From positions 1 through 25,413 of the forward strand of contig JBFJPL010000060.1 in assembly GCA_041617155.1 (NCBI GenBank): a stretch of DNA of 25,413 nucleotides, in the 5' to 3' direction. This DNA comes from CAMYKD01 sp041617155. Its GTDB lineage: Bacteria; Pseudomonadota; Alphaproteobacteria; Kiloniellales; JAKSDN01. The stretch's first letter is position 1; every line of letters starts with the position of its first letter. This document shows positions 1 to 9,263 of the stretch, in pieces. A program made the translations under genes and the position numbers. A model generated the notes under the pieces. It was not told the origin of the DNA and did not search any database. It saw only the letters and a list, made by a program, of their open reading frames with translations.

Positions 1-459
1 CACCTCAATGTCGTAGTCGGGATCGAGCGCGCGCGCGACCTGCTCGACCAGAGCCGAGAGCAGGGTGACCCCGAGGCTCATGTTGGGCGCCAACACCACG
101 GCGGTATGCCGCGCGGCGCGAGCTACCGCTTCCTGCTGGGCGCTGTCCAGTCCGGTCGTGCCGATCACGTGGGCCGCGTGTGCCTGCGCCGCCAGCCCGG
201 CATGGGCCGCCGAAGCGGCCGGAGCGGTAAAGTCGATCACCGCGTCGGACGCGGCGAAAAGCTCGACCGGATCCTCACCCGCAGTCACACCGAGCGCGCC
301 CAGCCCGGCCAGTTCGCCCAGGTCCGCGCCCAGGTGCGGCGAGCCGGGCGACTCCGTGCCGCCGATCAGCGCCGCGCCCTCGGCTTCCTGAATGCATCGG
401 ACCACCATGCGGCCCATGCGACCGGCACAGCCGACCACGCCGACCTTTACTTTGTCCAT
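1..459 (-). CDS. dapB: 4-hydroxy-tetrahydrodipicolinate reductase, 5' part only (cut by window edge)
   Basis: DapB reduces the dipicolinate intermediate of the lysine/meso-diaminopimelate pathway with NAD(P)H in the cytoplasm, so it feeds both lysine and peptidoglycan synthesis. Reading the reverse strand from an ATG at 459 gives 153 codons with no stop to base 1. The N-terminus has the Rossmann nucleotide-binding motif GCAGRMG (about residues 10-16). Later come the family signatures DFTAP (about residue 77), GTTGL (about 100) and APNMSLGV (about 124). An AGGAG ribosome site (bases 469-473) lies nine bases before the ATG. The C-terminal catalytic half, with the usual HHxxKxDAPSGTA region, is outside the window, so completeness cannot be judged. 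It is divergent from the oxygenase gene at 540. DapB lies near dnaJ-dnaK in many alphaproteobacteria, which fits this context. Confidence 0.95.
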   Translation of the reverse strand, partial: MDKVKVGVVGCAGRMGRMVVRCIQEAEGAALIGGTESPGSPHLGADLGELAGLGALGVTAGEDPVELFAASDAVIDFTAPAASAAHAGLAAQAHAAHVIGTTGLDSAQQEAVARAARHTAVVLAPNMSLGVTLLSALVEQVARALDPDYDIEV

Positions 460-498
460 CCACTTTGTCTCCTGCGACAGCCTGGTGCCGGTTTAGCA

Positions 499-513
499 CG
501 GCTTGAAAAGCCG
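499..513. repeat. Small perfect inverted repeat between dapB and the oxygenase gene
   Basis: A six-base perfect inverted repeat (CGGCTT, spacer GAA, AAGCCG) sits in the 80-base divergent region between the dapB start and the oxygenase start. It could be an operator or a short leader hairpin. Repeats this short arise easily by chance in GC-rich DNA, so no function is claimed. Confidence 0.2.
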
Positions 514-539
514 GCAAAGTCGGCGCTTACTCTGGAGCA

Positions 540-1193
540 ATGGACGAGCATTCGAAGCAAGCCCAATCAGACGGTTTCAAATTCCTCTGGCCGACGGTAT
601 TCCTGCAGCGCAGCTTGCCCGGACACCAGGCGGCCAATCAGGTTTTGGCACAGATGATCCTGGGGCTGGAGGCCGAGCACCGGGACATGACCACCGACTA
701 CCTGGCCGGCAATCTGCTGACCCTGGAAAATCCAGCTGTGCAGTGGCTCAAGGATTGCATCAACAAGACAGTGATCGATTACCTGCGCCACGCCGGCATG
801 GACTACTCGATCAATTGGCGGCTCCAGGGCTGGGCCAATGTCAACCGCCTGGGGGACTACCACGACGCCCACAACCACCCGCACGCCTACCTGAGCGGTA
901 CCTATTACGTCACGGTGCCCGAGGGCCGGGCGGAGATCGGCACGCGCAGGGACCTGCGCTCGGGATGCATCACCTTCTACGATCCGCGCGGCGCGGTGAA
1001 TATGACGGCCATCAAGCGCGATCCCAACATCGAAGCGGAGCACACGGTCGACCCCAAGGCCGGTATGATCCTGCTTTGGCCCGCGTTCCTCAACCACTTC
1101 GTGCACCCGAATCTGTCCCGCGAGCCTCGGATCAGCATCAGCTTCAACGTGGTGCTGAAATGGTCGGACGACTATCTGCCGGAACAGCGCTAG
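540..1193 (+). CDS. Putative 2OG-Fe(II) oxygenase, TIGR02466-like
   Basis: The 217-residue product resembles the TIGR02466 family of putative 2-oxoglutarate/Fe(II)-dependent oxygenases. These are predicted double-stranded beta-helix enzymes, mostly of unknown substrate. Family-type features are the WANVNRLGDYHDAHNHPH stretch (about residues 98-115) followed by LSGTYYV (118-124), FYDPRG (146-151), and a C-terminal block with FLNHFVHPN (183-191), R197 and SFN (201-203). H113 or H115, H189 and R197 are reasonable candidates for iron and 2-oxoglutarate ligands, by family analogy only. The ATG at 540 has GGAG only two bases upstream, which is tight, but there is no better upstream start in frame. 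It stands alone on the plus strand between dapB and dnaJ, both on the minus strand. Substrate unknown. Confidence 0.8.
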   Translation: MDEHSKQAQSDGFKFLWPTVFLQRSLPGHQAANQVLAQMILGLEAEHRDMTTDYLAGNLLTLENPAVQWLKDCINKTVIDYLRHAGMDYSINWRLQGWANVNRLGDYHDAHNHPHAYLSGTYYVTVPEGRAEIGTRRDLRSGCITFYDPRGAVNMTAIKRDPNIEAEHTVDPKAGMILLWPAFLNHFVHPNLSREPRISISFNVVLKWSDDYLPEQR

Positions 1194-1274
1194 CACTTGG
1201 GCCGCGCCATCGCAAATCCTGCAGGACGGCTACGCGCGCAGCCCCCGGAAGATGGCCAAGCCCACCGAGCAGCC

Positions 1275-2408
1275 CTATTCGGTCAGATCTTCCCAGAAAT
1301 CCTTAACCCGAGCGAAGAAACTTTCCGATTCGGGGCTGGTCTTCTTGCCCTTGCCGGCGGACTCGAACTCGCGCAGCAGTTCCCGCTGGCGCTTGGTCAG
1401 GTTGACCGGGGTTTCGACCGCGACTTCGACGTACATGTCGCCGCGCGCGTGCGAGCGCATGATCGACATGCCCTTACCCTTGAGCCGAAAGCGCTGGCTG
1501 GACTGGGTGCCCGACGGCACATTGACTTTGGCCCGCCCACCGTCGATCGAGGGCACCTCTATGCTGCCGCCGAGCGCCGCCGTGGTCATGGGAATCGGCG
1601 CCTGGCAATAGATGTTGGCTCCCTCGCGCTGGAACAGGCGGTGCGGCTGGATGCTCAGGAAGATGTAGAGATCGCCCGGCGCCGCGCCGCGCAGGCCCGC
1701 TTCGCCCTCGCCGGACAATCGGATGCGCGTGCCGTCTTCGACGCCCGCCGGAATGTTGACTTGCAAGGTCTTTTCCTTTTGTACCCGGCCGGCGCCGCCG
1801 CACTCGCCGCAGGGCCGTTCGATCACCCGCCCGGCGCCGTGGCAATTCGGGCAGGTGCGCTCTATCGTAAAGAAGCCCTGCTGCGCGCGGATCCGGCCGC
1901 GGCCCTGACAGCTTGAGCAGGTGACAGGCGAAGACCCCTTTTCGGCCCCGCTGCCGTTGCAAGGCTTGCACAGCACACTGGTCGGCACCCGGATTTGCGC
2001 GGTTTTGCCGCCGAAGGCCTCTTCAAGGGAAATTTCCATGTTGTAACGCAGGTCGGCGCCGCGCGAAGACGCGCGGCCACGCCGGCCGCCGGTGACTTCG
2101 CCGAACATCTCGTCGAAGATATCGGCGAAGCCACTGGCGAAATTGAAGTCGAACCCGCCGGGGCCACGCGCACCCGGCCCGTTTTCAAAGGCGGCATGGC
2201 CGAAACGATCATAGGCGGCCCGGCGTTCGCCGTCCTTGAGCACCTCGTAGGCTTCGCTGAGTTCCTTGAACCGCTGCTCGGCCGCGCCGTCACCGGAATT
2301 GCGGTCCGGATGATACTTCATCGCGAGCGCGCGATAGGCCTTCTTGATCTCGTCGGCGCTGGCGTTTCGGCCAACGCCAAGGGTCTCGTAGTAATCCTGC
2401 TTAGACAT
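1275..2408 (-). CDS. dnaJ: Chaperone protein DnaJ (type I Hsp40)
   Basis: DnaJ delivers unfolded clients to DnaK and stimulates its ATPase in the cytoplasm. The 377-residue protein has the full type I order. It has a J domain with the HPD motif at residues 33-35, a Gly/Phe-rich linker (about 75-105), and four zinc-binding CxxCxGxG repeats beginning at C147, C164, C186 and C200. Two client-binding beta domains follow to the C-terminus. All eight zinc-binding cysteines are present and the length is normal. The ATG at 2408 is preceded by a weak AGG about nine bases upstream. The gene lies 124 bases downstream of dnaK on the same strand and is probably transcribed from the dnaK heat-shock promoter. 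Confidence 0.98.
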   Translation of the reverse strand: MSKQDYYETLGVGRNASADEIKKAYRALAMKYHPDRNSGDGAAEQRFKELSEAYEVLKDGERRAAYDRFGHAAFENGPGARGPGGFDFNFASGFADIFDEMFGEVTGGRRGRASSRGADLRYNMEISLEEAFGGKTAQIRVPTSVLCKPCNGSGAEKGSSPVTCSSCQGRGRIRAQQGFFTIERTCPNCHGAGRVIERPCGECGGAGRVQKEKTLQVNIPAGVEDGTRIRLSGEGEAGLRGAAPGDLYIFLSIQPHRLFQREGANIYCQAPIPMTTAALGGSIEVPSIDGGRAKVNVPSGTQSSQRFRLKGKGMSIMRSHARGDMYVEVAVETPVNLTKRQRELLREFESAGKGKKTSPESESFFARVKDFWEDLTE

Positions 2409-2458
2409 GCGCGCTTACCTGCCCCCGGGGACCGCGAAACAGCCTGGGGGGATCGACC

Positions 2459-2509
2459 GGCCGGAGCGCCTGGCGCGACCAAAAGAAAGATCCCGTGCAG
2501 CCTCCGGCC
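2459..2509 (-). repeat. Inverted repeat in the dnaK-dnaJ intergenic region
   Basis: The 124-base gap between dnaK and dnaJ contains an eight-base perfect inverted repeat (GGCCGGAG at 2459-2466, CTCCGGCC at 2502-2509). Within its 35-base loop is a smaller repeat, GCGCC-T-GGCGC (2466-2476). In the dnaK-dnaJ transcript this could form a branched stem-loop. A plausible role is 3'-end protection of dnaK RNA or damping of dnaJ expression. There is no U-tract, so a terminator is unlikely. Confidence 0.35.
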
Positions 2510-2532
2510 CCGTCGTCATCTTACGAACTCGA

Positions 2533-4467
<1,935 letters not shown>

Positions 4468-4567
4468 GTCCGTCCTCTTTTTGCAGCAGACCTCCGGGTA
4501 GCCTTGGTTCCAAGCACCACCGCTCAGGTCCCCAAAGATGAATTACAAAACCGTATGGTTCGCCGGG

Positions 4568-4597
4568 ATATATAAGCAGCCACGGCTTTCCTGCAAG
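4568..4597 (-). promoter_or_regulatory. Heat-shock (sigma-32/RpoH) type promoter of dnaK-dnaJ
   Basis: Read on the minus strand, CTTG (4597-4594) is followed after exactly 17 bases by CTTATATAT (4576-4568). This matches the alphaproteobacterial RpoH pattern CTTG-N17/18-CYTATnT very well. The predicted start is near 4561, giving a leader of about 95 bases. The leader contains imperfect inverted repeats, including CTTGG-AA-CCAAG and an outer GACCT/AGGTC pair at 4489-4530. These do not cover the ribosome site. No CIRCE operator is visible here, so RpoH rather than HrcA control is inferred. Confidence 0.8.
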
Positions 4598-4749
4598 GCG
4601 CGAAGGGCACGAAACTGGGCAGTTCCCCGCACTTCGACATGGCTTTTCCAGAACCTTGGCATCTTGCGCGCGCCGGTCGTTCGGATCAAAGTGGTTTGGC
4701 CGTTAGCTGCGGGGTGCAAAACGGCCCGCGATACTGTGGGGAAAGGTCC

Positions 4750-4989
4750 GTGCCGGACGATGGCGTCTATCGTGCGATCCTGATCGTCCTGGTGGTCAGC
4801 GTGGTCGCCGGGGTCGCGACCATGCTGACCGGCGAGCGGCTCTTCCATTCGCCGGCCATGGAAACTGCGGGTGCCGGCTTGGCGCTGGTTTCCGGCGCCG
4901 TTTACTTTTTCTTCCGCTGGCTCGGCCGGCGAGAGGCGCGGCGCCGCGGCCCGGAACAGTCAGAGGACAAAATTCGGAGACCGGATTGA
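4750..4989 (+). CDS. Small hypothetical membrane protein, two predicted helices
   Basis: I do not recognise this family. From a GTG at 4750 the product is 79 residues. It has two hydrophobic helices (about residues 8-28 and 37-56) and a highly basic then acidic C-terminal tail (RREARRRG near residues 60-67), suggesting a helical hairpin in the inner membrane with a cytoplasmic tail. I prefer the GTG because GGGGAAAGG lies just upstream. An in-frame ATG at 4639 would add 37 residues with no membrane or family character. That ATG would also place the coding start close to the divergent dnaK promoter. The stop codon overlaps the TTG start of the next gene (TTGA), indicating translational coupling with the DUF1848 gene. 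Function unknown. Confidence 0.6.
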   Translation: MPDDGVYRAILIVLVVSVVAGVATMLTGERLFHSPAMETAGAGLALVSGAVYFFFRWLGRREARRRGPEQSEDKIRRPD

Positions 4990-5855
4990 TTGTCTCCGCC
5001 AGCTACCGGACCGACATACCCGCGTTCTATGGCTCCTGGTTCCTCGAGCGGCTGCGTGCGGGCGTCTGTCGGGTGGTCAACCCCTACGGAGGGCCGGACA
5101 GCACGGTCGCGCTCACACCCGAGGCGGTCGACGGTTTCGTGTTCTGGACCCGCAACGCCAGGCCGTTCCTGCCGGCGTTGGCCGAGGTCCGGACGCGCGG
5201 CTTTCCCGTCGTCGTGCACTATACGATCACCGGCTACCCGCGCGAGTTGGAAACTTCGGTCGTACCTGCCGACCAAGCAGTCGCGGTGATCGCGGAATTG
5301 GCCCGGCGCTACGGCAAGCGCGCCGTGGTCTGGCGCTACGACCCAGTCTTCATGACCACCCTGACGCCGCCGGACTGGCACCGCGCGCGCTTTGCCGAAC
5401 TGGCCGCCGCGCTGGCTGGGGCGACCGACGAGGTCGTGCTCTCCTTCGCCCAGATCTATGCCAAGACCCGGGCCAACAGCGACCGCGCGGCCAAGCGCCG
5501 CGGCTTTACCTGGTCCGACCCGGAGTCTACTGAAAAAGTAGCCCTGCTGCGTGATTTGGCAGCCATTGCCGCCGACCAGGGTATCCGGCCGACCCTCTGC
5601 ACGCAGCCCGATTTAGCGGATTCGGGCGTCACCCCGGCTCGTTGTATCGACGCGGCCCGCTTGTCCGAGGTCGCCGGCCGGCCGATCGCCGCTCGCACCA
5701 AAGGCAACCGGCTGGGCTGCCTCTGCGCCGAGTCTCGCGACATCGGCGCCTACGACACCTGTCCGCACGGCTGCGTCTATTGCTACGCGGTGCGCCGGCC
5801 CGAGTTGGCCAAGCGCCGCCACCGCGCGCACGATCCGGCGGCAGCTTTGCTCTGA
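4986..5855 (+). CDS. DUF1848 family protein with C-terminal radical-SAM-like cysteines
   Basis: The 289-residue product matches the DUF1848 family: the N-terminus SASYRTDIPAFYG, then FWTRN and PVVVHYTITGYP, then a mid-protein VWRYDPVF block. The C-terminus holds CLC (C245, C247) and DTCPHGCVYCYA, whose C259, C263 and C266 form an exact CX3CX2C spacing, the usual ligand set for a radical-SAM [4Fe-4S] cluster. The cysteines are at the end of the chain rather than the beginning. Biochemical function is not established to my knowledge. The TTG start at 4986 overlaps the upstream stop and has GGAG (4976-4979) at good spacing. It forms a two-gene unit with the small membrane protein and converges on the VOC gene 38 bases downstream. 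Confidence 0.85.
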   Translation: MIVSASYRTDIPAFYGSWFLERLRAGVCRVVNPYGGPDSTVALTPEAVDGFVFWTRNARPFLPALAEVRTRGFPVVVHYTITGYPRELETSVVPADQAVAVIAELARRYGKRAVVWRYDPVFMTTLTPPDWHRARFAELAAALAGATDEVVLSFAQIYAKTRANSDRAAKRRGFTWSDPESTEKVALLRDLAAIAADQGIRPTLCTQPDLADSGVTPARCIDAARLSEVAGRPIAARTKGNRLGCLCAESRDIGAYDTCPHGCVYCYAVRRPELAKRRHRAHDPAAALL

Positions 5856-5893
5856 ACCCTCGCGGGCGGGGCCCAAATCAAGCTCAAAGACGC

Positions 5894-6346
5894 CTAGTCC
5901 GGCGCCATGCCCTTCTTGGCGAGCTCTTCAATGGCATCTTGGGTTTTTGTCAGGGCGCCGAGGCCCATGCCGCGCAGCACGTGGGGCGCCTTGGTGAACT
6001 GGATGTTGCTGTAGCCGATGATCTCGATGCGGTTGCCCCAGGGGTCGAGGAAATCGAGGAACGGTCCCGGCAGGGGCTCGATGCCGTTATCCGCGAGCGC
6101 CTGGCGCACCGACTCCTTGTCGTCGACCACCAGGCCGAAATGGCGGTCATTGTCCGGGGCTTGCCGGCGACCCTTCGACAGGGCGAGGAACTGATCGCCC
6201 AGATCGATGAAGGCCGAAGTGTCGCTCTTGCCGCGCAGCTCGAAGTCGAACAGCCGGCCGTAGAAGGCGAGCGCCTCCTCGATATCGCCGACTTCCAGCG
6301 CCACGTGGTTGAACCCGACGGCGCGCGCCTTCCTTGCTTCGGGCAT
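5894..6346 (-). CDS. VOC (glyoxalase/bleomycin-resistance fold) family protein
   Basis: The product is about 150 residues and has a single vicinal-oxygen-chelate domain. The visible pattern is FNHVALEV near the N-terminus (H14), RHFGLVV in the middle (H69) and DPWGNRIEI (E108). These supply the His/His/Glu type of metal ligands common in dioxygenases, lyases and glyoxalases of the superfamily. The start at 6346 has an excellent GGAGAGGAA ribosome site. An upstream in-frame ATG at 6382 lacks one and would add 12 poorly conserved residues. It starts 45 bases after the grpE stop on the same strand, so it is probably the last gene of an hrcA-grpE-VOC operon. The exact reaction cannot be deduced. 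Residues after about 115 form a short helical tail. Confidence 0.85.
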   Translation of the reverse strand: MPEARKARAVGFNHVALEVGDIEEALAFYGRLFDFELRGKSDTSAFIDLGDQFLALSKGRRQAPDNDRHFGLVVDDKESVRQALADNGIEPLPGPFLDFLDPWGNRIEIIGYSNIQFTKAPHVLRGMGLGALTKTQDAIEELAKKGMAPD

Positions 6347-6391
6347 GGCTTCCTCTCCTTCGCTCTGGCGCGCGGCCGCCACGGCCGTCGA

Positions 6392-7117
6392 TCAGACGGA
6401 GGTGTCGATCCGTCCGCCCGGTTCGCCAGTCCCGGGCTGTTCGTCGGCCGAGCCGGCCGGACCGCCCGCCACGGCGGGAACGTTCTTCGACACCCCCACT
6501 CGTGCCGGCCTTAGCAGCCGGTCATGCAGCAGGTAGCCGGACTGCACCACCTGGACCACGATGCCACTCGGCTGGTTCGGGTCCGGTACTTCGAACATGG
6601 CCTCGTGGCGGTGCGGGTCGAGGCGTTCGCCCAGAGGCTCCAGCTTGACCACGTTATGCCGTTCGAAAGCGCTGTTCAGCTCCTTCTCCGTGAGCTTCAC
6701 GCCGGCTAGGAGAGTTTCCAGCCGCGCTTCGGCGTCGGCATCGCCTTGAGCAGCGCTTTCCACGGCGCGGTTCAGGTTGTCGGCCACAGTGAGGAGGTCC
6801 TTGAGTACCGGCGCCGCCGCGTACTTCAGGGTGTCGGCACGCTCGCGCTGGGCGCGGCTGCGCACGTTCTCAGTCTCGGCCAGGGCTCGTAGCAGCTGAT
6901 CCTTGAGCTCCGCCACCTCGGTCTCGAGCTGGGCGATTCGTTCACCGTCCACAGCCGGTGCCGGGCTGGCGGCCGTATCTAGGCCGCCGGCTTCCAAGGC
7001 GGCTTCCTGCACGGTCGTGCCGGACGACTCGCTTTCAGCGACGGACTCTTGCTCCCCAGCTTTGTCTGCCGTTTTGGCTTTGGTCTTAGACATACCTGCT
7101 TTCGACTCCCGTTTCAT
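6392..7117 (-). CDS. grpE: Nucleotide exchange factor GrpE
   Basis: GrpE releases ADP from DnaK and acts as a thermosensor of the chaperone cycle. The 241-residue protein has a variable acidic N-terminus and a long coiled coil (about residues 58-110, with QLETEVAELKDQLLRALAETE). A C-terminal beta domain follows, with the family signature around LDPHRHEAMFEV, SGIVVQVVQSGY and RPARVGVSK. The C-terminal tail after this is Gly/Pro-rich and somewhat longer than usual. The ATG at 7117 begins two bases after the hrcA stop, indicating translational coupling. A second in-frame ATG at 7093 (residue 9) is also possible. Partner genes dnaK and dnaJ are about 2 kb away in a separate unit. Confidence 0.97.
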   Translation of the reverse strand: MKRESKAGMSKTKAKTADKAGEQESVAESESSGTTVQEAALEAGGLDTAASPAPAVDGERIAQLETEVAELKDQLLRALAETENVRSRAQRERADTLKYAAAPVLKDLLTVADNLNRAVESAAQGDADAEARLETLLAGVKLTEKELNSAFERHNVVKLEPLGERLDPHRHEAMFEVPDPNQPSGIVVQVVQSGYLLHDRLLRPARVGVSKNVPAVAGGPAGSADEQPGTGEPGGRIDTSV

Positions 7118-7119
7118 GA

Positions 7120-8190
7120 CTAACCCACCAGACGCCCGATGACTTTGGCCGTGTAGTCGACCATGGGAATGATTCGGGCATAGTCGATGCGCGTCGGCCC
7201 GATCACGCCGATCGCGCCAACCAGTTCCTTGCCGCCGCCGCCGTAGGGCGCGACGATCATTGAGCAGCCGGCCAGACCGAACAGCTCGTTCTCCGCGCCG
7301 ATGAAGATCTGGACCCCCTCGGCCGTTTCCGCAAGGTTCAAGAGGTTCAAAAGCGCTTCCTTGGTTTCCAGCGCGCCGAACAGACGGCGGATGCGTTCCA
7401 GGTCCTCCGCGGCGTTCACCTCCTCCAGCAAGTGAGATTGACCGGAGACGATCAGCGCGCGGCTGCCACCTTCGCCAGCCCAGGTGGCCAAACCCTGCTC
7501 GACCACTTTGCTGGTCAAATCGTCCAGCTCTGCCTGGTGCGCGGCAAGGTCGCGGCGGATCTCGGCGGCCGCTTCGAAGAGCGTGCGCCCGACCAAACGA
7601 GCGGTCAGGTAGTTGCTCGCCTCGACCAGAGAGGAGGCCGGCATGCCCATGGGCACGTCAATAATCCGATTCTCGACCACACCGGTAGCGTTGACCATGA
7701 CGACGAGCGCCCGCCCGGGCCCGAGCGATACGAACTCGATATGCTTTAGCGGCGCCTCCGTCTTTGGTGCGACCACCAGCCCGGCGCAGTTGGACAGGCC
7801 CGACAGCATCGAACTGGCCTGCTCGAGCATCTGCGGCAGGCTCTTGCCGCTCGCGGCGCATTGGCTGTCAATATGCTGCCGCTCCTCGTGGGTCAGGTTG
7901 CCGCGCTCCAGCAGACCGTGCACGAAGAGCCGCAAACCGAGGTCGGTCGGCAGGCGCCCGGCCGAGGTGTGCGGCGCGAACAGCAGGCCGAGTTCCTCGA
8001 GATCGGCCATGACGTTGCGAATCGTGGCCGGCGACAGCTCCAAGCCGAGCCGCCGGGACAGGGTCCGCGAGCCGATCGGCGCGCCGGTTTCCACGTAGGC
8101 ATCGACGATATGCCGAAGTATTTCGCGTGACCGCCGGTTCAGATCCTGAAGTACCGGACCTTCGGACGCTTGTCGAAATTGATGGTTCAT
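7120..8190 (-). CDS. hrcA: Heat-inducible transcription repressor HrcA
   Basis: HrcA binds CIRCE operators and represses chaperone genes, in alphaproteobacteria chiefly groESL. The product is 356 residues from the ATG at 8190. An N-terminal winged-helix domain covers about residues 12-85 (GAPIGSRTLSRR, LSPATIRNVMADLE and the HTSAGR turn). A GAF-like central domain and the C-terminal GPTRIDYARIIPMVDYTAK block follow. Two ATGs occur six bases apart. I favour 8190 because GAGG (8197-8200) is then six bases upstream, whereas the ATG at 8196 abuts it. It is the first gene of hrcA-grpE-VOC. No CIRCE-like repeat (TTAGCACTC-N9-GAGTGCTAA) is visible upstream or elsewhere in the window, so its targets lie outside. 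Confidence 0.97.
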   Translation of the reverse strand: MNHQFRQASEGPVLQDLNRRSREILRHIVDAYVETGAPIGSRTLSRRLGLELSPATIRNVMADLEELGLLFAPHTSAGRLPTDLGLRLFVHGLLERGNLTHEERQHIDSQCAASGKSLPQMLEQASSMLSGLSNCAGLVVAPKTEAPLKHIEFVSLGPGRALVVMVNATGVVENRIIDVPMGMPASSLVEASNYLTARLVGRTLFEAAAEIRRDLAAHQAELDDLTSKVVEQGLATWAGEGGSRALIVSGQSHLLEEVNAAEDLERIRRLFGALETKEALLNLLNLAETAEGVQIFIGAENELFGLAGCSMIVAPYGGGGKELVGAIGVIGPTRIDYARIIPMVDYTAKVIGRLVG

Positions 8191-8216
8191 GGTCATCCTC
8201 GACCCGCTTTCCCCGC

Positions 8217-8245
8217 AATGTAGTGAGCACCTTCTGGAGCGTCAA
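8217..8245 (-). promoter_or_regulatory. Predicted sigma-70-type promoter for hrcA-grpE-VOC
   Basis: On the minus strand TTGACG (8245-8240) and TACATT (8222-8217) are separated by exactly 17 bases. This is a good -35 (five of six consensus bases) with a moderate -10 (four of six). The predicted start near 8210 gives a short leader of about 20 bases to the hrcA ATG at 8190. No RpoH-type element was found for this operon. Confidence 0.5.
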
Positions 8246-8500
8246 CGAAGGGGGCCGCCAGCACAAGGCAACTGTCTATGGATATAGGCATGACATTGAG
8301 AGCTTGTACATGTGTTGTTGCCCGCGCCGCCCTGACCCGACGCGCCAGAGCGAGCGGCGCCAAGGCCGGTATGCGATTGACAGTTTACAAAGCAACACCG
8401 CACTTCTGGACGCCCGCGCGGCCATGGGTTAGCGTGCCAATCCCCTGGGCCGGGCGCGCCCGCCGTGACCTGCCGACAACCTTAGCTGACAGGACTCCCC
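8246..8500. other. Divergent intergenic region between hrcA and rph
   Basis: Together with the hrcA promoter this is about 310 bases without a convincing gene. A TTGACA (8377-8382, plus strand) could be a -35 element for rph, but no good -10 lies at proper spacing. A CAGGA just before the ATG at 8501 is the rph ribosome site. Short open frames here have no family character. No tRNA, hairpin terminator or CIRCE element is apparent. Confidence 0.4.
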
Positions 8501-9217
8501 ATGCGTCCCTCCGGCCGCGCCGCCAATCAACTTCGTCAGATTGACCTTGAAATAGAGGTCAGCAAGCACGCCGAAGGCTCCTGTCTGGCCAAGTTCGGGG
8601 ACACCCATGTGCTCTGCACCGCCTCGATCGAGGAGCGGGTGCCACCTTTCCTGCGCAACAGCGGCCGCGGCTGGGTGACAGCGGAATACGGCATGCTGCC
8701 GCGCGCGACCAACACTCGCACCGACCGCGAGGCGACGCGCGGCAAGCAGGGCGGCCGAACTTTGGAGATCCAGCGCCTGATCGGCCGGTCGCTGCGTGCC
8801 GTGACAGACGACCGCGGCTTCGGTGAGCGCTCGATCCGGATCGACTGCGACGTGCTCCAGGCCGACGGCGGCACCCGCACGGCGGCCATTACCGGCGGCT
8901 TCGTGGCGCTCCACCTGGCCTTCGCACATATGGTCGAGGTCGGCGCGATCACCGCCGTGCCGCTGAACGATCAGGTGGCCGCCGTGTCCTGCGGCCTCTA
9001 CCAGGGCGAAGCTGTCCTCGACCTGGACTACGAGGAGGATTCCAACGTTCAGGCCGACGCCAACTTCGTGCTGACCGGCGCCGGCGGCATCGTAGAAGTC
9101 CAGACCACGGCCGAGGAGGCCCCCTTCGAGCGCGGCCAGTTCGATCAGATGTTGAGCCTGGCCGAACGGGGGGTCGCCGAGCTCGTGGCGCTCCAGCGCC
9201 AAGTCCTGGAACTTTGA
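8501..9217 (+). CDS. rph: Ribonuclease PH
   Basis: RNase PH trims nucleotides from the 3' ends of tRNA precursors by phosphorolysis. The 238-residue product is full length for the family and starts with the characteristic MRPSGRA. It contains GRGWVTAEYGMLPRAT, GKQGGRTLEIQRLIGRSLRA and the DCDVLQADGGTRTAAITG block that forms the active site with bound phosphate, ending in a short helix. AGGA lies just before the ATG. The rph-rdgB-hemW order downstream of divergent hrcA is common in alphaproteobacteria. Here a histidine kinase gene is interposed between rph and rdgB. No clear hairpin terminator follows the stop. Confidence 0.98.
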   Translation: MRPSGRAANQLRQIDLEIEVSKHAEGSCLAKFGDTHVLCTASIEERVPPFLRNSGRGWVTAEYGMLPRATNTRTDREATRGKQGGRTLEIQRLIGRSLRAVTDDRGFGERSIRIDCDVLQADGGTRTAAITGGFVALHLAFAHMVEVGAITAVPLNDQVAAVSCGLYQGEAVLDLDYEEDSNVQADANFVLTGAGGIVEVQTTAEEAPFERGQFDQMLSLAERGVAELVALQRQVLEL

Positions 9218-9263
9218 TCGCCGAGAAACCCGTCCCCGTGCGTTTAATATTTTCTTTATCCAC

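Noticed and set aside
501..532. CTTGAAA followed by CTTACTC upstream of the oxygenase gene, resembling an RpoH promoter
   Set aside because: The CTTG to CTTAC spacing is 20 bases rather than 17-18, and the -10 would lie almost on the ATG at 540, so the match is probably chance.
8197..8500. Possible CIRCE element upstream of hrcA (GTGAGCACC near 8223)
   Set aside because: There is no TTAGCACTC/GAGTGCTAA pair with a nine-base spacer. Only a short partial resemblance exists.
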